A DNA stretch of 64,000 nucleotides from Undibacterium hunanense. GTDB taxonomy: Bacteria > Pseudomonadota > Gammaproteobacteria > Burkholderiales > Burkholderiaceae_D. The notes beneath the pieces are model-generated. The model saw only the letters and a list, made by a program, of their open reading frames with translations, did no database searches and was not told the DNA's origin. Positions 17,320 to 26,465 of this stretch are shown here, in pieces. The first letter of the stretch is position 1; each line of letters begins with the position of its first letter. The DNA lies in NCBI RefSeq assembly GCF_014284335.1, contig NZ_JACOGF010000005.1, positions 307,189 to 371,188 on the forward strand, written 5' to 3'. A program made the translations under genes and the position numbers.

Positions 17320-18012
17320 ATGAAAACCATAGGCCTGATCGGTGGCATGAGCTGGGAATCCACCATTCCATATTACCGCCTGATCAATGAAACCATCAAA
17401 GAAAAACTGGGTGGCCTGCATTCGGCCAGGATCATCCTGTACAGCGTGGATTTTCATGAAATAGAAAGACTGCAATATGCGGGTGACTGGGATGCCGCTG
17501 GCGTCATCCTGGCGCAGGTTTCTCGTTCGCTGGAACTGGCGGGGGCAGATTTTCTGGTGCTGTGTACCAATACCATGCACAAGCTGGCAGCGAGTATTGA
17601 ATCTGCGGTGGCTATTCCGCTATTTCATATTGCTGACCCGACTGCGCAAGCCATCAGGCAGGCTGGCTTTGGCAAGATTGGGTTGCTGGGCACGCGCTTT
17701 ACCATGGAACAGGATTTTTATCGTGAACGTCTGCGCAGCCAGCATGGTCTGGACGTGCTGGTTCCAGCACTTGCAGACCGTGGCATCGTGCATCAGATTA
17801 TTTACGAAGAACTGTGCCTGGGTAAAATCAATGCGACATCGCGTGAGCATTACCGTCGCATCATGGCGGGGCTGATAGAAAACGGGGCCGAAGCCATCAT
17901 CCTTGGCTGCACCGAGATATCCCTGCTGGTCAGCCAGGAGGATGCCAGCGTGCCACTGTTTGATACGACGGCCATTCATGCACGCGGTGCTGCCGAATGG
18001 GCATTGCTGTGA
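17320..18012 (+). CDS. Aspartate/glutamate racemase family protein (YgeA/RacX-like)
   Basis: 230 aa. The two catalytic cysteines of this cofactor-free family are present: C82 in LCTNTMHKLA and C197 in ILGCTEISLL. The N-terminal GLIGGMSWEST motif binds the substrate carboxylate. Enzymes of this subgroup are broad-specificity amino-acid racemases, often with low activity on Asp and Glu, and may supply D-amino acids for wall remodelling or biofilm dispersal. It is divergent from an AraC regulator and converges with the DUF2785 gene, with 7 bp between the stops. Confidence 0.9.
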   Translation: MKTIGLIGGMSWESTIPYYRLINETIKEKLGGLHSARIILYSVDFHEIERLQYAGDWDAAGVILAQVSRSLELAGADFLVLCTNTMHKLAASIESAVAIPLFHIADPTAQAIRQAGFGKIGLLGTRFTMEQDFYRERLRSQHGLDVLVPALADRGIVHQIIYEELCLGKINATSREHYRRIMAGLIENGAEAIILGCTEISLLVSQEDASVPLFDTTAIHARGAAEWALL

Positions 18013-18019
18013 ATGTACG

Positions 18020-18913
18020 CTAGTTCACCTTGCGCAATGCTTCCCGCAACGCCGGCAAGAAATTTTCCTTCATTGCCGGATCGGTGTTTTCTCTGACAGA
18101 AAAATACAGTGGCAGCAAAAAGGCGCTGACATTATGTCTTTGTGCCAGCCTTGCCATTGTATAAGGCCCAGGCTGTATGCTGTTTTCCATCAGTTTATTG
18201 AACCACATATTCCAGTCACGCATGCCGAAGCTGGGTGTTTTTGCCAGAAAAAACACGGCCGTCATCAGGCGGACGCCTTCACCATACTGGTAAAAATGCG
18301 TGGATGGCGCAATTTGGGTAGTGATGGCTGCCAGCATGGTTTCATGCTGCGGTTTTTCTATCGCAGGATTCATCGCCAGTTGCAGCATCAGGTCGGCACT
18401 GTGGGCAATGCCATGGCGCCAGCCTTCTTTTTCATCAAAGCCACGATAGTCACGCAGATTAGTCAGGTAATGGCTGCCTGCATTGACGATGTCTATACGT
18501 TCTTCCGCCGACAGATAGGGTTTGCGTCTGTCCACGCGTACCAGCTCGGCCAGTGTCAGGATGGCAAACGGACGCAGGAAACTGGTTTCTTCTGCGGCGG
18601 GCGCCTGTACCGCATTCAGCATCCTGATACGCAGGGCGGTCAGGGTAGGCACTGTCAGTTTCTCGGCGCGCATCCAGGCGGACAGCGCATCAAAGGCCAG
18701 TTCGTCCCGCAGTTCCGGGTTGCTCACACCCAGGCAATCTGCTGCTGACAGTGCCAGTTGCTGGCGCTTGTCATCGTCGGCCAGTTTCCAGCCATCCGCT
18801 TTCGCGGCCTTCAACTCATTGTGTAGAGCTGAGTTTGGCTGGCAATCGGCATGGGCAGTTGCCGTTACTGCAAATAGTAAGCACAGGCAGAGCAGTGACT
18901 TCAGGTGATGCAT
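18020..18913 (-). CDS. Exported DUF2785 protein
   Basis: 297 aa from the ATG at 18913; the 60-residue extension upstream runs into a palindromic repeat and is not coding. Signal peptide LKSLLCLCLLFAVTATAHA. The body matches my memory of DUF2785: LSAEERIDIVNAGSHYLTNLRDYRGFDEKEGWRHGIAHSADLM is the conserved centre (RG-x(n)-GW-H-x-x-AH-x-AD). The function of the family is unknown. The conserved His/Asp set could be catalytic or structural. It is a single gene. Confidence 0.78.
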   Translation of the reverse strand: MHHLKSLLCLCLLFAVTATAHADCQPNSALHNELKAAKADGWKLADDDKRQQLALSAADCLGVSNPELRDELAFDALSAWMRAEKLTVPTLTALRIRMLNAVQAPAAEETSFLRPFAILTLAELVRVDRRKPYLSAEERIDIVNAGSHYLTNLRDYRGFDEKEGWRHGIAHSADLMLQLAMNPAIEKPQHETMLAAITTQIAPSTHFYQYGEGVRLMTAVFFLAKTPSFGMRDWNMWFNKLMENSIQPGPYTMARLAQRHNVSAFLLPLYFSVRENTDPAMKENFLPALREALRKVN

Positions 18914-18950
18914 GGTGAATGTCCGTATCAAAGAGGCAGGAAAGTGAGCT

Positions 18951-19054
18951 AGAGGCTGTTGCAAAATTAAGCTGGCGTTGTTGCGTTGCCTTGGCGTACT
19001 AAAGTACTGTCTGCGGCAACGACGCCTAGCCAGCTTAATTTTGCAACAGCCTCT
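18951..19054. repeat. ~104-bp palindromic element with perfect 25-bp arms
   Basis: The arm at 18951-18975 (AGAGGCTGTTGCAAAATTAA...) is the exact reverse complement of 19030-19054. The centre GTACTAAAGTAC lies at 18996-19007. The element has no coding capacity and sits between the divergent DUF2785 and GntR genes. Size, centre and TTGCAAAA-type arms link it to the element at 35165-35267, though the outer arms differ. Confidence 0.9.
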
Positions 19055-19098
19055 AAGTTTGCCACGCCGGGTAAGTCTTGTCATAGCCCACAAAAAAC

Positions 19099-19142
19099 TT
19101 GTGCATAAAGTATTGAGTTGGTGTTATAGTTAACTACAACAC
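19099..19142 (+). promoter_or_regulatory. Promoter and operator of the YtrA-type operon
   Basis: A 22-bp near-perfect palindrome at 19121-19142 (GTGTT-x-TAGTTAACTA-x-AACAC, one mismatched pair) overlaps the -10 (TGTTAT, 19122-19127) of a promoter whose -35 is TTGTGC at 19099-19104 (17-bp spacer). The position suggests autorepression by the GntR protein encoded just downstream. Confidence 0.65.
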
Positions 19143-19217
19143 TAATCGACAAATGGTGAGGCACGAGATAAGCGGGATTCGTGTTGCCTCATATGGTCCA
19201 TAAAGGAAGGTGCAAGC

Positions 19218-19586
19218 ATGAGTGTTAACTGGAACGATCAGACGCCGATTTACCGGCAATTGAAACAGCGCGTGCTGGGCATGATGCTGGATGGCTTGTT
19301 GAAGCCGGGGGATGCCTTGCCTTCGGTCAGACAGGTTGCGGCAGAGTATCAGCTCAATCCTATCACCGTCCTGAAGGCGTATCAGGAATTGGTGGATGAA
19401 GAATTGGTCGAAAAACGAAGAGGGGTGGGCATGTATATGACAGCAACAGCGCTCGATAAATTACTGGCGAATGAACGCCAGCGTTTCATTGATGAAGAAT
19501 GGCCAGCCATGCTGGAACGCATACGCAGGCTGGGGCTGGATGTGCAGCAATTGCCGGGCTTGCAGGATAAGGGGGAAGCGAAATGA
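19218..19586 (+). CDS. GntR-family regulator, YtrA subfamily
   Basis: 122 aa. A winged-helix domain (residues 8-75: IYRQLKQRVLGMMLDGLLKPGDALPSVRQVAAEYQLNPITVLKAYQELVDEELVEKRRGVGMYM) is followed by a short ~45-residue tail, the hallmark of the YtrA subfamily. These repress adjacent ABC exporter genes and usually respond to cell-envelope stress or antibiotics. It overlaps the ATPase gene by four bases, and the palindrome at 19121-19142 is the probable operator. Confidence 0.93.
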   Translation: MSVNWNDQTPIYRQLKQRVLGMMLDGLLKPGDALPSVRQVAAEYQLNPITVLKAYQELVDEELVEKRRGVGMYMTATALDKLLANERQRFIDEEWPAMLERIRRLGLDVQQLPGLQDKGEAK

Positions 19587-20488
19587 CCAGCGTAGCGGAT
19601 ATCAAACAGGACAGCTCACAGAACAGCTTAATGCCTGGCGTCATTTCAGCCCGCAACATCAGCAAGCAATATGGAAAACAGCGTGTGCTCGATAACCTGA
19701 ACTTTGAGATTGCACCCGGTCGCATCGTCGGCCTGATAGGGCCGAATGGTTCAGGCAAGACCACGACACTCAAGGCGATACTGGGCCTGGGTGATTTTGA
19801 TGGCGACATGCAGGTGTTGGGCCTGGACCCGCGTACCCAGCGTGATGCGCTGATGAATGATGTCTGCTTCATCGCCGATGTGGCTATTTTGCCGCGCTGG
19901 CTCAAGGTCAAGGACGCGATTGCTTTTGTCGAAGGTGTACACCCCAAATTCAACCGTGCCAGGGCCGAGCAATATATTGCCAAGACCAAGTTGAAGCCAA
20001 ACATGAAGGTCAAGGCCATGTCCAAAGGCATGGTGGCGCAATTGCACCTTGCCCTCATCATGGCCATCGATGCGAAATTGCTGGTGCTGGACGAACCGAC
20101 TTTAGGTCTGGATATTTTGTATCGCAAGCAGTTTTATCAAAATCTGCTGGAAGATTATTTTGATGAAAACAAGAGCATCGTCATCACCACCCATCAGGTG
20201 GAAGAGGTGGAGCATATCCTCAGCGATGTGATCTTCATCGATGAAGGAAAAATCGTGCTTGATACCAGCATGGAACAACTGGCAGAACGCTTTGTTGAAG
20301 TCCTCATCAACCCGGATCAGATGGCGCAGGCAACGGCCCTTAAACCCTTGAGCCAGCGTACGGTTTTCGGCAAATCAGCCATGCTGTTTGAAAACGTAGG
20401 TACAGACATATTGCGTGCCCTGGGTGACATTCGCCAGCCGGGCATTGCAGAAATTTATCTCGCCACCATGAAAGGAGCGCAAGCATGA
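19583..20488 (+). CDS. ABC transporter ATP-binding protein (YtrB-like)
   Basis: 301 aa with Walker A GPNGSGKTT, Q-loop region, Walker B LLVLDEPTLGLD and switch His in TTHQVEEVEH. The signature loop reads MSKGMVAQLHLAL rather than LSGGQ, as in other YtrB-type exporters. The N-terminus has ~20 extra residues before the first strand. It overlaps both neighbours by ATGA, so the three genes are translated together. Confidence 0.93.
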   Translation: MTSVADIKQDSSQNSLMPGVISARNISKQYGKQRVLDNLNFEIAPGRIVGLIGPNGSGKTTTLKAILGLGDFDGDMQVLGLDPRTQRDALMNDVCFIADVAILPRWLKVKDAIAFVEGVHPKFNRARAEQYIAKTKLKPNMKVKAMSKGMVAQLHLALIMAIDAKLLVLDEPTLGLDILYRKQFYQNLLEDYFDENKSIVITTHQVEEVEHILSDVIFIDEGKIVLDTSMEQLAERFVEVLINPDQMAQATALKPLSQRTVFGKSAMLFENVGTDILRALGDIRQPGIAEIYLATMKGAQA

Positions 20489-21432
20489 AAAAACTGATGT
20501 GGCTGATACGCCGTGAGTATTGGGAAAACAAGGCAATGCTCCTCTGGTCAAATGCAGCGGTGGCTGCGCTGCTGGTGATCGTGTTTGCCTCACTCAGGGG
20601 CAGGCCCAGCTATCAATTTGAAGGGCAGGTTGTGGAGCCTGCGGTCATGACTGCAGCGCAGATCAGTTATGTGATCAAGGGGCTTAACGAATCTTTTTAT
20701 CTGCCATTGTCGCTGCTGGGGGTACTTTTGCCCATACTGATTGGCGTGTATTGCCTGGGCTCTTTATATAATGAGCGGGATGACAGAAGTGTGCTGTTCT
20801 GGAAGTCGATGCCGGTCTCGGGAACTACCACTGTTCTGTCCAAAGTGCTGTTTGCCTTGTTGTTGTTTCCGCTCGCGACTTTGGTGTTTTCCCTGATCGC
20901 TGGCATACCGATCTTTTTGAGTTTTGGCATACGCTTGCAAACGAGTGGTATCCAGACGAATGTATTCAGCGCAGCTTTCCAGGACAGTGATATGTTACTG
21001 ACGCCTTTGAAAATGATCTCGCTTTTGCCAGTTTATATGCTGTGGGCTTTGCCTACGGTAGGCTGGTTGATGATGGTGTCAGCCTGGGCCAAAACCAAAC
21101 CCATCCTTTGGGCAATATGCATACCGATGCTGACAGTATGGTTGATCTACATAGTTAGCAAGAACCTGGATTTGGGTTTGAATATTCGTTGGTTGAACTT
21201 CAATATTATCGGTCGTGGTTTGATGAGCATTCTTCCTGCGTCGTGGATCGCTTATCAGAAAGTCGACAGCCCGCAAATTGACTATGCTCACTCCCTCACT
21301 GCCTGGTCAGGGGATATGTATGGGCCGTCGTTGGAGATGCTGGGAAAATCCGAGCTATGGGTAGGTGCCATCATCGGTATCGCCATGCTGGCAGTTGCCG
21401 TCTTCTTGCGGCAAAAAAGGGACGTGAGCTAA
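20485..21432 (+). CDS. ABC-2 type permease of the YtrA operon
   Basis: 315 aa with six to seven hydrophobic segments and the opening LMWLIRREYWENKAMLLW typical of ABC-2 permeases. With the ATPase it forms a small exporter; YtrA-linked systems act in resistance to envelope-active compounds or in signal export, but the substrate is not visible. Terminator follows 10 bp downstream. Confidence 0.88.
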   Translation: MKKLMWLIRREYWENKAMLLWSNAAVAALLVIVFASLRGRPSYQFEGQVVEPAVMTAAQISYVIKGLNESFYLPLSLLGVLLPILIGVYCLGSLYNERDDRSVLFWKSMPVSGTTTVLSKVLFALLLFPLATLVFSLIAGIPIFLSFGIRLQTSGIQTNVFSAAFQDSDMLLTPLKMISLLPVYMLWALPTVGWLMMVSAWAKTKPILWAICIPMLTVWLIYIVSKNLDLGLNIRWLNFNIIGRGLMSILPASWIAYQKVDSPQIDYAHSLTAWSGDMYGPSLEMLGKSELWVGAIIGIAMLAVAVFLRQKRDVS

Positions 21433-21441
21433 ATATGAAAC

Positions 21442-21475
21442 AGACGCGCAGCAAGCGGTTGTTGCGCGTCTTTCC
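21442..21475. terminator. Terminator between permease and EamA gene
   Basis: Stem AGACGCGCA / TGCGCGTCT, then T-rich sequence on the + strand. Confidence 0.75.
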
Positions 21476-21493
21476 TTGTCTTTTTTTGTTTTT

Positions 21494-22366
21494 TTATTTT
21501 GCCGGCCTCACCACCAGCGCTACACCGGCCAGTGCCACGACCATGCCAAGTATCGCTGTCATTGTCAGCTTTTCACCAAACATCAACCAGGCCATGGCGG
21601 CGGTGACTGCTGGCACCAGGTACATGTAGCTGGTGACCTTGGTGGCTTCGCCATGCCGTATCATTATGAACAGCACCGAGATACCAACACCGGACAGGAC
21701 AAATACCGACCAGGCCATGGCAGCAAAAAATTGCGGTGTCCAGATGATGGTCTGGGTTTCCAGCATCAGCGCAAACGGCAGAGTGACGATGAGGGAAGCG
21801 GCAAACTGTATGACTTGCCCGGTCCTGACATCAAAGCTGGGGCAGGTTTTTTTCTGATACAGCGTGCCTATGGTCATGGCAGTCAGTGCCATCACAGCCA
21901 GTGCCACGCTGCTGCCTGACAAGCCGATGACCGATATTTTATTTGCCACCACCAGTGCCACGCCACAAATGCCCAATGCCAGCCCGGCCCATTGTTTGCC
22001 GTAAATGCGTTCACCAATGGCGGGGCCCAGCAATGCCGTGAAAATGGGCTGGGTATTGGCGATCAATGCGGCTACACCTGCCGGCATGCCGAGTTTGACG
22101 GCGCACCAGATGCCGCCCAGATACATGGCCTGCATCATGACGCCGGCAATCGCGATGGGTAGCCACACACGGCGTTCTGGCCAGGGGGCGCGCATGGCCA
22201 GTGCCAGCACCAGCATGAAGATGATCACGCCCAGATAACGCAGGCATAAAAACGTCAGCGGTTCGGCATAGGGCAGGCCATATTTGGCAACCACGTAACC
22301 AGATGCCCAGATGAAAATGAAAATGGCGGGGAGGAAGCGTAACAGGGGTGAGGCTTTGGTATGCAT
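21494..22366 (-). CDS. EamA/DMT-family transporter
   Basis: About 290 aa with ten membrane segments in two EamA repeats (FIWASGYVVAKYGLPYAEPLTFLCLRYLGV opens repeat one; TSYMYLVPAVTAAMAWLMFGEKLT closes repeat two). Members export amino acids or other metabolites (RhtA, YdcZ, EamA types). The substrate is not predictable. The ATG at 22366 fits the family better than 22384. Confidence 0.9.
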   Translation of the reverse strand: MHTKASPLLRFLPAIFIFIWASGYVVAKYGLPYAEPLTFLCLRYLGVIIFMLVLALAMRAPWPERRVWLPIAIAGVMMQAMYLGGIWCAVKLGMPAGVAALIANTQPIFTALLGPAIGERIYGKQWAGLALGICGVALVVANKISVIGLSGSSVALAVMALTAMTIGTLYQKKTCPSFDVRTGQVIQFAASLIVTLPFALMLETQTIIWTPQFFAAMAWSVFVLSGVGISVLFIMIRHGEATKVTSYMYLVPAVTAAMAWLMFGEKLTMTAILGMVVALAGVALVVRPAK

Positions 22367-22460
22367 GGATGTAAGTAGTGGCAAAGAGTTGTCCAGAATG
22401 ATTATCCGTCAACTCGTGAAGAGGCATGATCTTCGCACAGACACATGAAACGATGGGTGA

Positions 22461-22499
22461 AAAAAAACCTGCGATGCTTGTGCAAGCGCAGGTTTTTTT
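22461..22499. terminator. sodB terminator
   Basis: Perfect 13-bp stem AAAAAAACCTGCG / CGCAGGTTTTTTT, downstream of the reverse-strand sodB. Confidence 0.9.
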
Positions 22500-22509
22500 C
22501 ATCTGTCAC

Positions 22510-22542
22510 GCGTATTTCACGCGTATGTTACCTGTATGTCAC
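22510..22542. repeat. Short tandem repeat behind sodB, period 11
   Basis: Units GCGTATTTCAC, GCGTATGTTAC and CTGTATGTCAC start at 22510, 22521 and 22532. On the sodB strand each contains TGA or TAA. Confidence 0.7.
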
Positions 22543-22567
22543 GATGCTGGCATCATGACAAGCTGGC

Positions 22568-23146
22568 TCAGCCCAGGTTTGCTGTCGCAAAATCCCAGTT
22601 AACCAGTGCCCAGAATGCTTCCAGGTATTTTGGACGTGCATTGCGGTAGTCGATGTAGTAAGCGTGTTCCCACAGATCGCAAGTCAGCAGCGGTGTGTCG
22701 GCTGTTGTCAGTGGTGTGGCTGCATTGGATGTGTTGACGATATCCAGTGTGCCATCGGCTTTTTTGACCAGCCATGTCCAGGAAGAACCGAAGTTGCCTA
22801 CGCAAGACTTGGTGAATGCATCTTTGAACGCATCGAAAGAACCCCATTTGGCATTGATGGCATCAGCCAGTTTGCCGCTTGGTGCGCCGCCGCCTTCAGG
22901 TTTCAGGCCGTTCCAGTAGAAAGTGTGGTTCCAGATCTGGGCTGAGTTATTGAACACGCCGCCAGAAGATTTCTTGACGATTTCTTCCAGTGTGGAATTT
23001 TCAAATTCTGTACCCTTGATCAGGTTGTTCAGATTGGTCACATAGGTCTGGTGATGCTTGCCATAGTGATATTCCAGCGTTTCTTTGGAAATATGTGGAG
23101 CCAGAGCGTCCAGTGCATAGGGCAGTGCCGGTAAGGTATGTTCCAT
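22568..23146 (-). CDS. sodB: Iron superoxide dismutase
   Basis: 192 aa from the ATG at 23146 (AAGGACG upstream); the longer frame adds a non-family extension. Converts superoxide to oxygen and hydrogen peroxide in the cytoplasm. Metal ligands are H27, H74, D157 and H161 ([24 protein letters not shown]). Q70 just ahead of H74 is the second-sphere Gln in the position typical of the Fe-type rather than the Mn-type enzyme. It stands downstream of xseA on the same strand, with ~180 bp between, as in related genomes. Confidence 0.96.
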   Translation of the reverse strand: MEHTLPALPYALDALAPHISKETLEYHYGKHHQTYVTNLNNLIKGTEFENSTLEEIVKKSSGGVFNNSAQIWNHTFYWNGLKPEGGGAPSGKLADAINAKWGSFDAFKDAFTKSCVGNFGSSWTWLVKKADGTLDIVNTSNAATPLTTADTPLLTCDLWEHAYYIDYRNARPKYLEAFWALVNWDFATANLG

Positions 23147-23324
23147 ATCGCGTCCTTTTATAGTGAGTCTATCCATTTCCGGCAATCCGGAAAAGCCAGA
23201 CCAACATTGTAAGCTTTTGTACAAAAGCTTGCACGCAGACTGATGCAAAGGGGCCCGCTACTTTCCAAAATGATCAAGTGGATGAGTTTCAACCAGGCTG
23301 GCGCATTTATTCGCCAGTCCGCCT

Positions 23325-24686
23325 TCAATCCAGGCTTGCCTGTACGCTGCTGATACATATATCCGCAGTACCTTCGGCTAGCCTTACCTGTAGCAGGGTT
23401 TGCGGTTTCAGTTCAGCGGTGTTGCGCAAGACCTTGCCTTTATGATCACTGAGTATGGCATAACCGCGTTCCAGCGTGCGCTGGGGGTTCAGCATTTCCA
23501 GTTGGGCTTGCAGGGTTTGTAATCGCTGGCGATTGGTGTCCTGATGGCGTTTGGCGGCATTTTGCAGGCGTCGCTGCCATTCGGCCAGTATCAGCCTGGG
23601 TGTGGCAACGCCGGGGCGTTGCGCCTGCCAGGCTTGCTTCAATTGTGCCAGTTCATGCCTGGCCTGATTCAGGCTGGTGCTGGCGGTATAGCTGAGTGAG
23701 CGCGCCAGTTGGGTAACATGCAGGCGGCGGGCAGCAATTGCCGCTTTGGGGCTGAGCAAGCGGCGGCTTTGCCAGTCCAGGGTCTGGGCGTGATGATCGA
23801 GGCGCCTGTGCATGCTGCGGCTGAGCAACTGGGCCTGGCGCTGTAATAGCTGCATCCATTCACTTCGTGGTGTGGCTGCCAGTTCGGCTGCTGCCGTTGG
23901 GGTGGCGGCGCGCACATCAGCGGCAAAATCGGCAATGGTGAAGTCGGTTTCATGGCCGATGCCGGCAATTACGGGCATAGGGCAGTTGACGATGGTGCGG
24001 GCAACAATCTCCTCATTGAAGGCCCACAGGTCTTCCATGCTACCGCCACCACGGCAGACCAGCAGTACATCACATTCTTCACGCGCAGCGGCAGAGGCAA
24101 TGGCCTGCGCTATTTTTAAGCCGGCACCTTCACCCTGCACCGGGGTCGGGTACAGGATCACGTTGACATGCGGTGCACGTCGCTGCAAGGTGGTCAGTAC
24201 GTCACGCAAGGCGGCGGCCTGCGGACTGGTGACTATACCTATGGTCCGCACGAATGTTGGCAGGGGGCGCTTGCGGTCGGCATCAAACAGGCCTTCCTGT
24301 GTCAGTTGCGCTTTCAGGCGCAAGAAGGCTTCATACAGATTGCCGACACCGGCGCGGCGTATGGCTTCTACGCTGAGCTGGTAATCACCGCGTGGTGCAT
24401 ACAGGGTGACCAGGGCACGCACTTCGACCTTGTCGCCCTCTTTGGGCTGGAAGTCGGCATATTGGGCGCGGCCACGGAACATCACCGCCCGGACCTGTGC
24501 CGCATTGTCTTTCAGCGTGAAATACCAATGTCCAGAAGCGGCGCGGGTAAAGTTGGATATTTCGCCGGAAACCCATGTCAGCGGCAGGTTGCGTTCCAAA
24601 AGCTGCGCCACAGCTTGGTTCAACGCCGAAACTGTCATTACAGATGGCGTGTTTACTGGGTTTGCAAAACGAGAATCAGTATTCAT
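23325..24686 (-). CDS. xseA: Exodeoxyribonuclease VII large subunit
   Basis: 453 aa. N-terminal OB-fold ([25 protein letters not shown]), then the catalytic core with the conserved [33 protein letters not shown] and [31 protein letters not shown], and a long C-terminal coiled coil. It degrades single-stranded DNA with XseB, which is not in this window. The gene faces away from the 1.1-kb DnaA-box-rich block. Confidence 0.96.
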   Translation of the reverse strand: MNTDSRFANPVNTPSVMTVSALNQAVAQLLERNLPLTWVSGEISNFTRAASGHWYFTLKDNAAQVRAVMFRGRAQYADFQPKEGDKVEVRALVTLYAPRGDYQLSVEAIRRAGVGNLYEAFLRLKAQLTQEGLFDADRKRPLPTFVRTIGIVTSPQAAALRDVLTTLQRRAPHVNVILYPTPVQGEGAGLKIAQAIASAAAREECDVLLVCRGGGSMEDLWAFNEEIVARTIVNCPMPVIAGIGHETDFTIADFAADVRAATPTAAAELAATPRSEWMQLLQRQAQLLSRSMHRRLDHHAQTLDWQSRRLLSPKAAIAARRLHVTQLARSLSYTASTSLNQARHELAQLKQAWQAQRPGVATPRLILAEWQRRLQNAAKRHQDTNRQRLQTLQAQLEMLNPQRTLERGYAILSDHKGKVLRNTAELKPQTLLQVRLAEGTADICISSVQASLD

Positions 24687-24850
24687 AAAGCTTGGCGGCG
24701 TAAATTCTGTCCACAGAAGCGTGGATTGGTCATCAGCATGTCATTTTGCCTCTGCAATGTCAAAAGAAATGAAAGTTTAGCTTCTAAGTCATTGATTTTT
24801 AATATGAATCGATCTGCAAAAGAATAAGGCAATATGAAAATTCTCTTTCA

Positions 24851-25745
24851 AATCAAGGACCTTGCGGTGATTTGCCAAGCTTGTACACAAACTTATCCAC
24901 AGAAATTGTGATTAAGCTGTTGAAAACTTTTTGCCAACAGTTAGCCCTGCATTTGCTCAAAATATTGGCACTGAAGTAATGTCGAATGAAATCAATGGCT
25001 TACGATGTTTCCCTATGCTTTTACACAAACTTGTCCACACATTTTGTGCAGAAAGCGGGTTTATACACATGAAAAATGTCAAATAAGGCAATTAAATATT
25101 TATTTTCCACTGTTTATGCTACTTGCCACTTTTTTAGGCGTGACAATTTTCTGATTATAAATCAATGACTTGATCACATCTCCACGGCTTTTTCACAATC
25201 TTGTCCACACAATTTGTGCAAAACATCGGTTTTGTCCCCAGCGTATATTTTTAACGTTGCTGTTTTACACACTTTTACACCCCTGAGTGAGCAAATCGCT
25301 GTGGAAAACCCGATAATGAAGGATTTGCCTGTTTTTCTGGCAGTGGATAATCCTGTATATAAATCATGGACTTAGTGGGTTTGCCGTGGGTAATGCACAA
25401 TCTTGTCCACATTTTTTGTGCAAAACAAAAGGGGTTTTCCACAGGAGTTTTTGTTTGCTGAAAACTTGTGCAGAAAAGCCCCAAATACGCCTTATGCCTA
25501 AATTATTAGCATGGCGATAATCTTCTTTGAAATCATGGGCTTGGCAAACTGTACCCGGCTTTTGCACAAACTTGTCCACATATTATGTGCAGAATCACGC
25601 CCCGGAACAGGCGGAAAAATAACAATATATCCACAGAATGGCTGTGCCTATTTCTTTGGCACCGATGAAAAATCCATACAAATCATGGGTTTAGTTGAAT
25701 TGCACAGACTTATCCACAAGCTTGCACACAGATTTTGTGCAAAAC
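24851..25745. repeat. Six-copy degenerate repeat block rich in DnaA-box-like 9-mers
   Basis: Six units begin AATCA-A/T-GG-C-TT at 24851, 24990, 25160, 25362, 25531 and 25681, spaced 139-202 bp. About 25-30 bp later each carries an inverted pair CACAAA ... TTTGTGC around TTGTCCACA or TTATCCACA. Exact TTATCCACA lies at 24893 and 25710. TTWTNCACA matches also start at 25019, 25061, 25189, 25263, 25435 and 25560, and on the reverse strand at 25300-25308. TTGTCCACA occurs four times (25031, 25201, 25403, 25572). No gene fits. The block fills most of the space between the divergent xseA and exbB. Confidence 0.85.
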
Positions 25746-25857
25746 AGTGCTAAGAGGTGATAAATTTTGTACAGAGTTTTTTGCTGACGGCTCTTGCCCG
25801 CAGACAAACAACGCGCTACATTGCGGGCTTGGATTTAGGAACCTTCAAGGAGTTAAT

Positions 25858-26463
25858 TTGTTCGCCATCATTCAAGCCGCAGGCTGGCCAATTTATTTGT
25901 TGCTGATTGCCTCAGTTATTGCGCTGACATTAATCATCGAACGCAGTCTGTCTTTGCGCCGTAGTCGTATCTTGCCACCGACATTGCTGGATGAAGTCAT
26001 CCGCGTGTACCAGGCCGGCAAGGTCAAACCTGAAGTGATACAGCAACTGGCGGGTAATTCGCCGCTGGGCAAAGTACTGGCAGCCGGTTTGCGCAACGTC
26101 AATGCGCCACGTGATGTCATGAAAGAGTCGATAGAAGAAGCCGGCAGCGCCGTTGCCCATGATCTGGAACGTTTCCTGACGACGCTGGGTACAATCGCTT
26201 CGCTGGCACCTTTGATGGGGCTGTTTGGTACTGTCGTCGGTATGATAGAAATTTTCGGTTCGCAAAATGCTTCGGGTGCCAACCCGGCGCAACTGGCGCA
26301 TGGTATTTCCGTGGCGCTGTACAACACCGGCTTTGGCCTGATGATTGCGATGCCTGCGATGGTGTTCTGGCGTCATTTCCGTGCTCTGGTGGACAGTATT
26401 GTGGTGGATATGGAGCAACAGGCCATCAAGTTTGTTGACGTTGTCCACAGCGCCAGGAAGTAG
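25858..26463 (+). CDS. exbB: MotA/TolQ/ExbB proton-channel protein
   Basis: 201 aa from the TTG at 25858, which has AAGGAG six bases upstream and yields the family start FAIIQAAGWPIYLLL; the longer frame runs back into the repeat block. Three membrane helices (about 8-30, 107-128, 150-175) enclose cytoplasmic loops; the motif TLGTIASLAPLMGLFGTVVGMIEIF is the TolQ/ExbB signature. With ExbD it uses the proton gradient to energise an outer-membrane receptor or similar device. A TonB receptor is found at 52 kb in the window. Confidence 0.92.
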   Translation: MFAIIQAAGWPIYLLLIASVIALTLIIERSLSLRRSRILPPTLLDEVIRVYQAGKVKPEVIQQLAGNSPLGKVLAAGLRNVNAPRDVMKESIEEAGSAVAHDLERFLTTLGTIASLAPLMGLFGTVVGMIEIFGSQNASGANPAQLAHGISVALYNTGFGLMIAMPAMVFWRHFRALVDSIVVDMEQQAIKFVDVVHSARK

Positions 26464-26465
26464 TC

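Noticed and set aside
18913..19093. N-terminal 60-residue extension of the DUF2785 protein
   Set aside because: It would translate the palindromic element; the signal peptide starts at the ATG at 18913.
24851..25745. CRISPR array
   Set aside because: Units are degenerate, ~70 bp long and spaced unevenly (139-202 bp), and there are no cas genes.
24851..25745. The main chromosomal oriC
   Set aside because: dnaA, dnaN, gyrB, rpmH or parAB are not nearby; kept only as a possible DnaA-binding or secondary locus.
25735..25857. 41-residue N-terminal extension of ExbB
   Set aside because: The frame runs into the repeat block, while TTG at 25858 has AAGGAG and gives the conserved family start.
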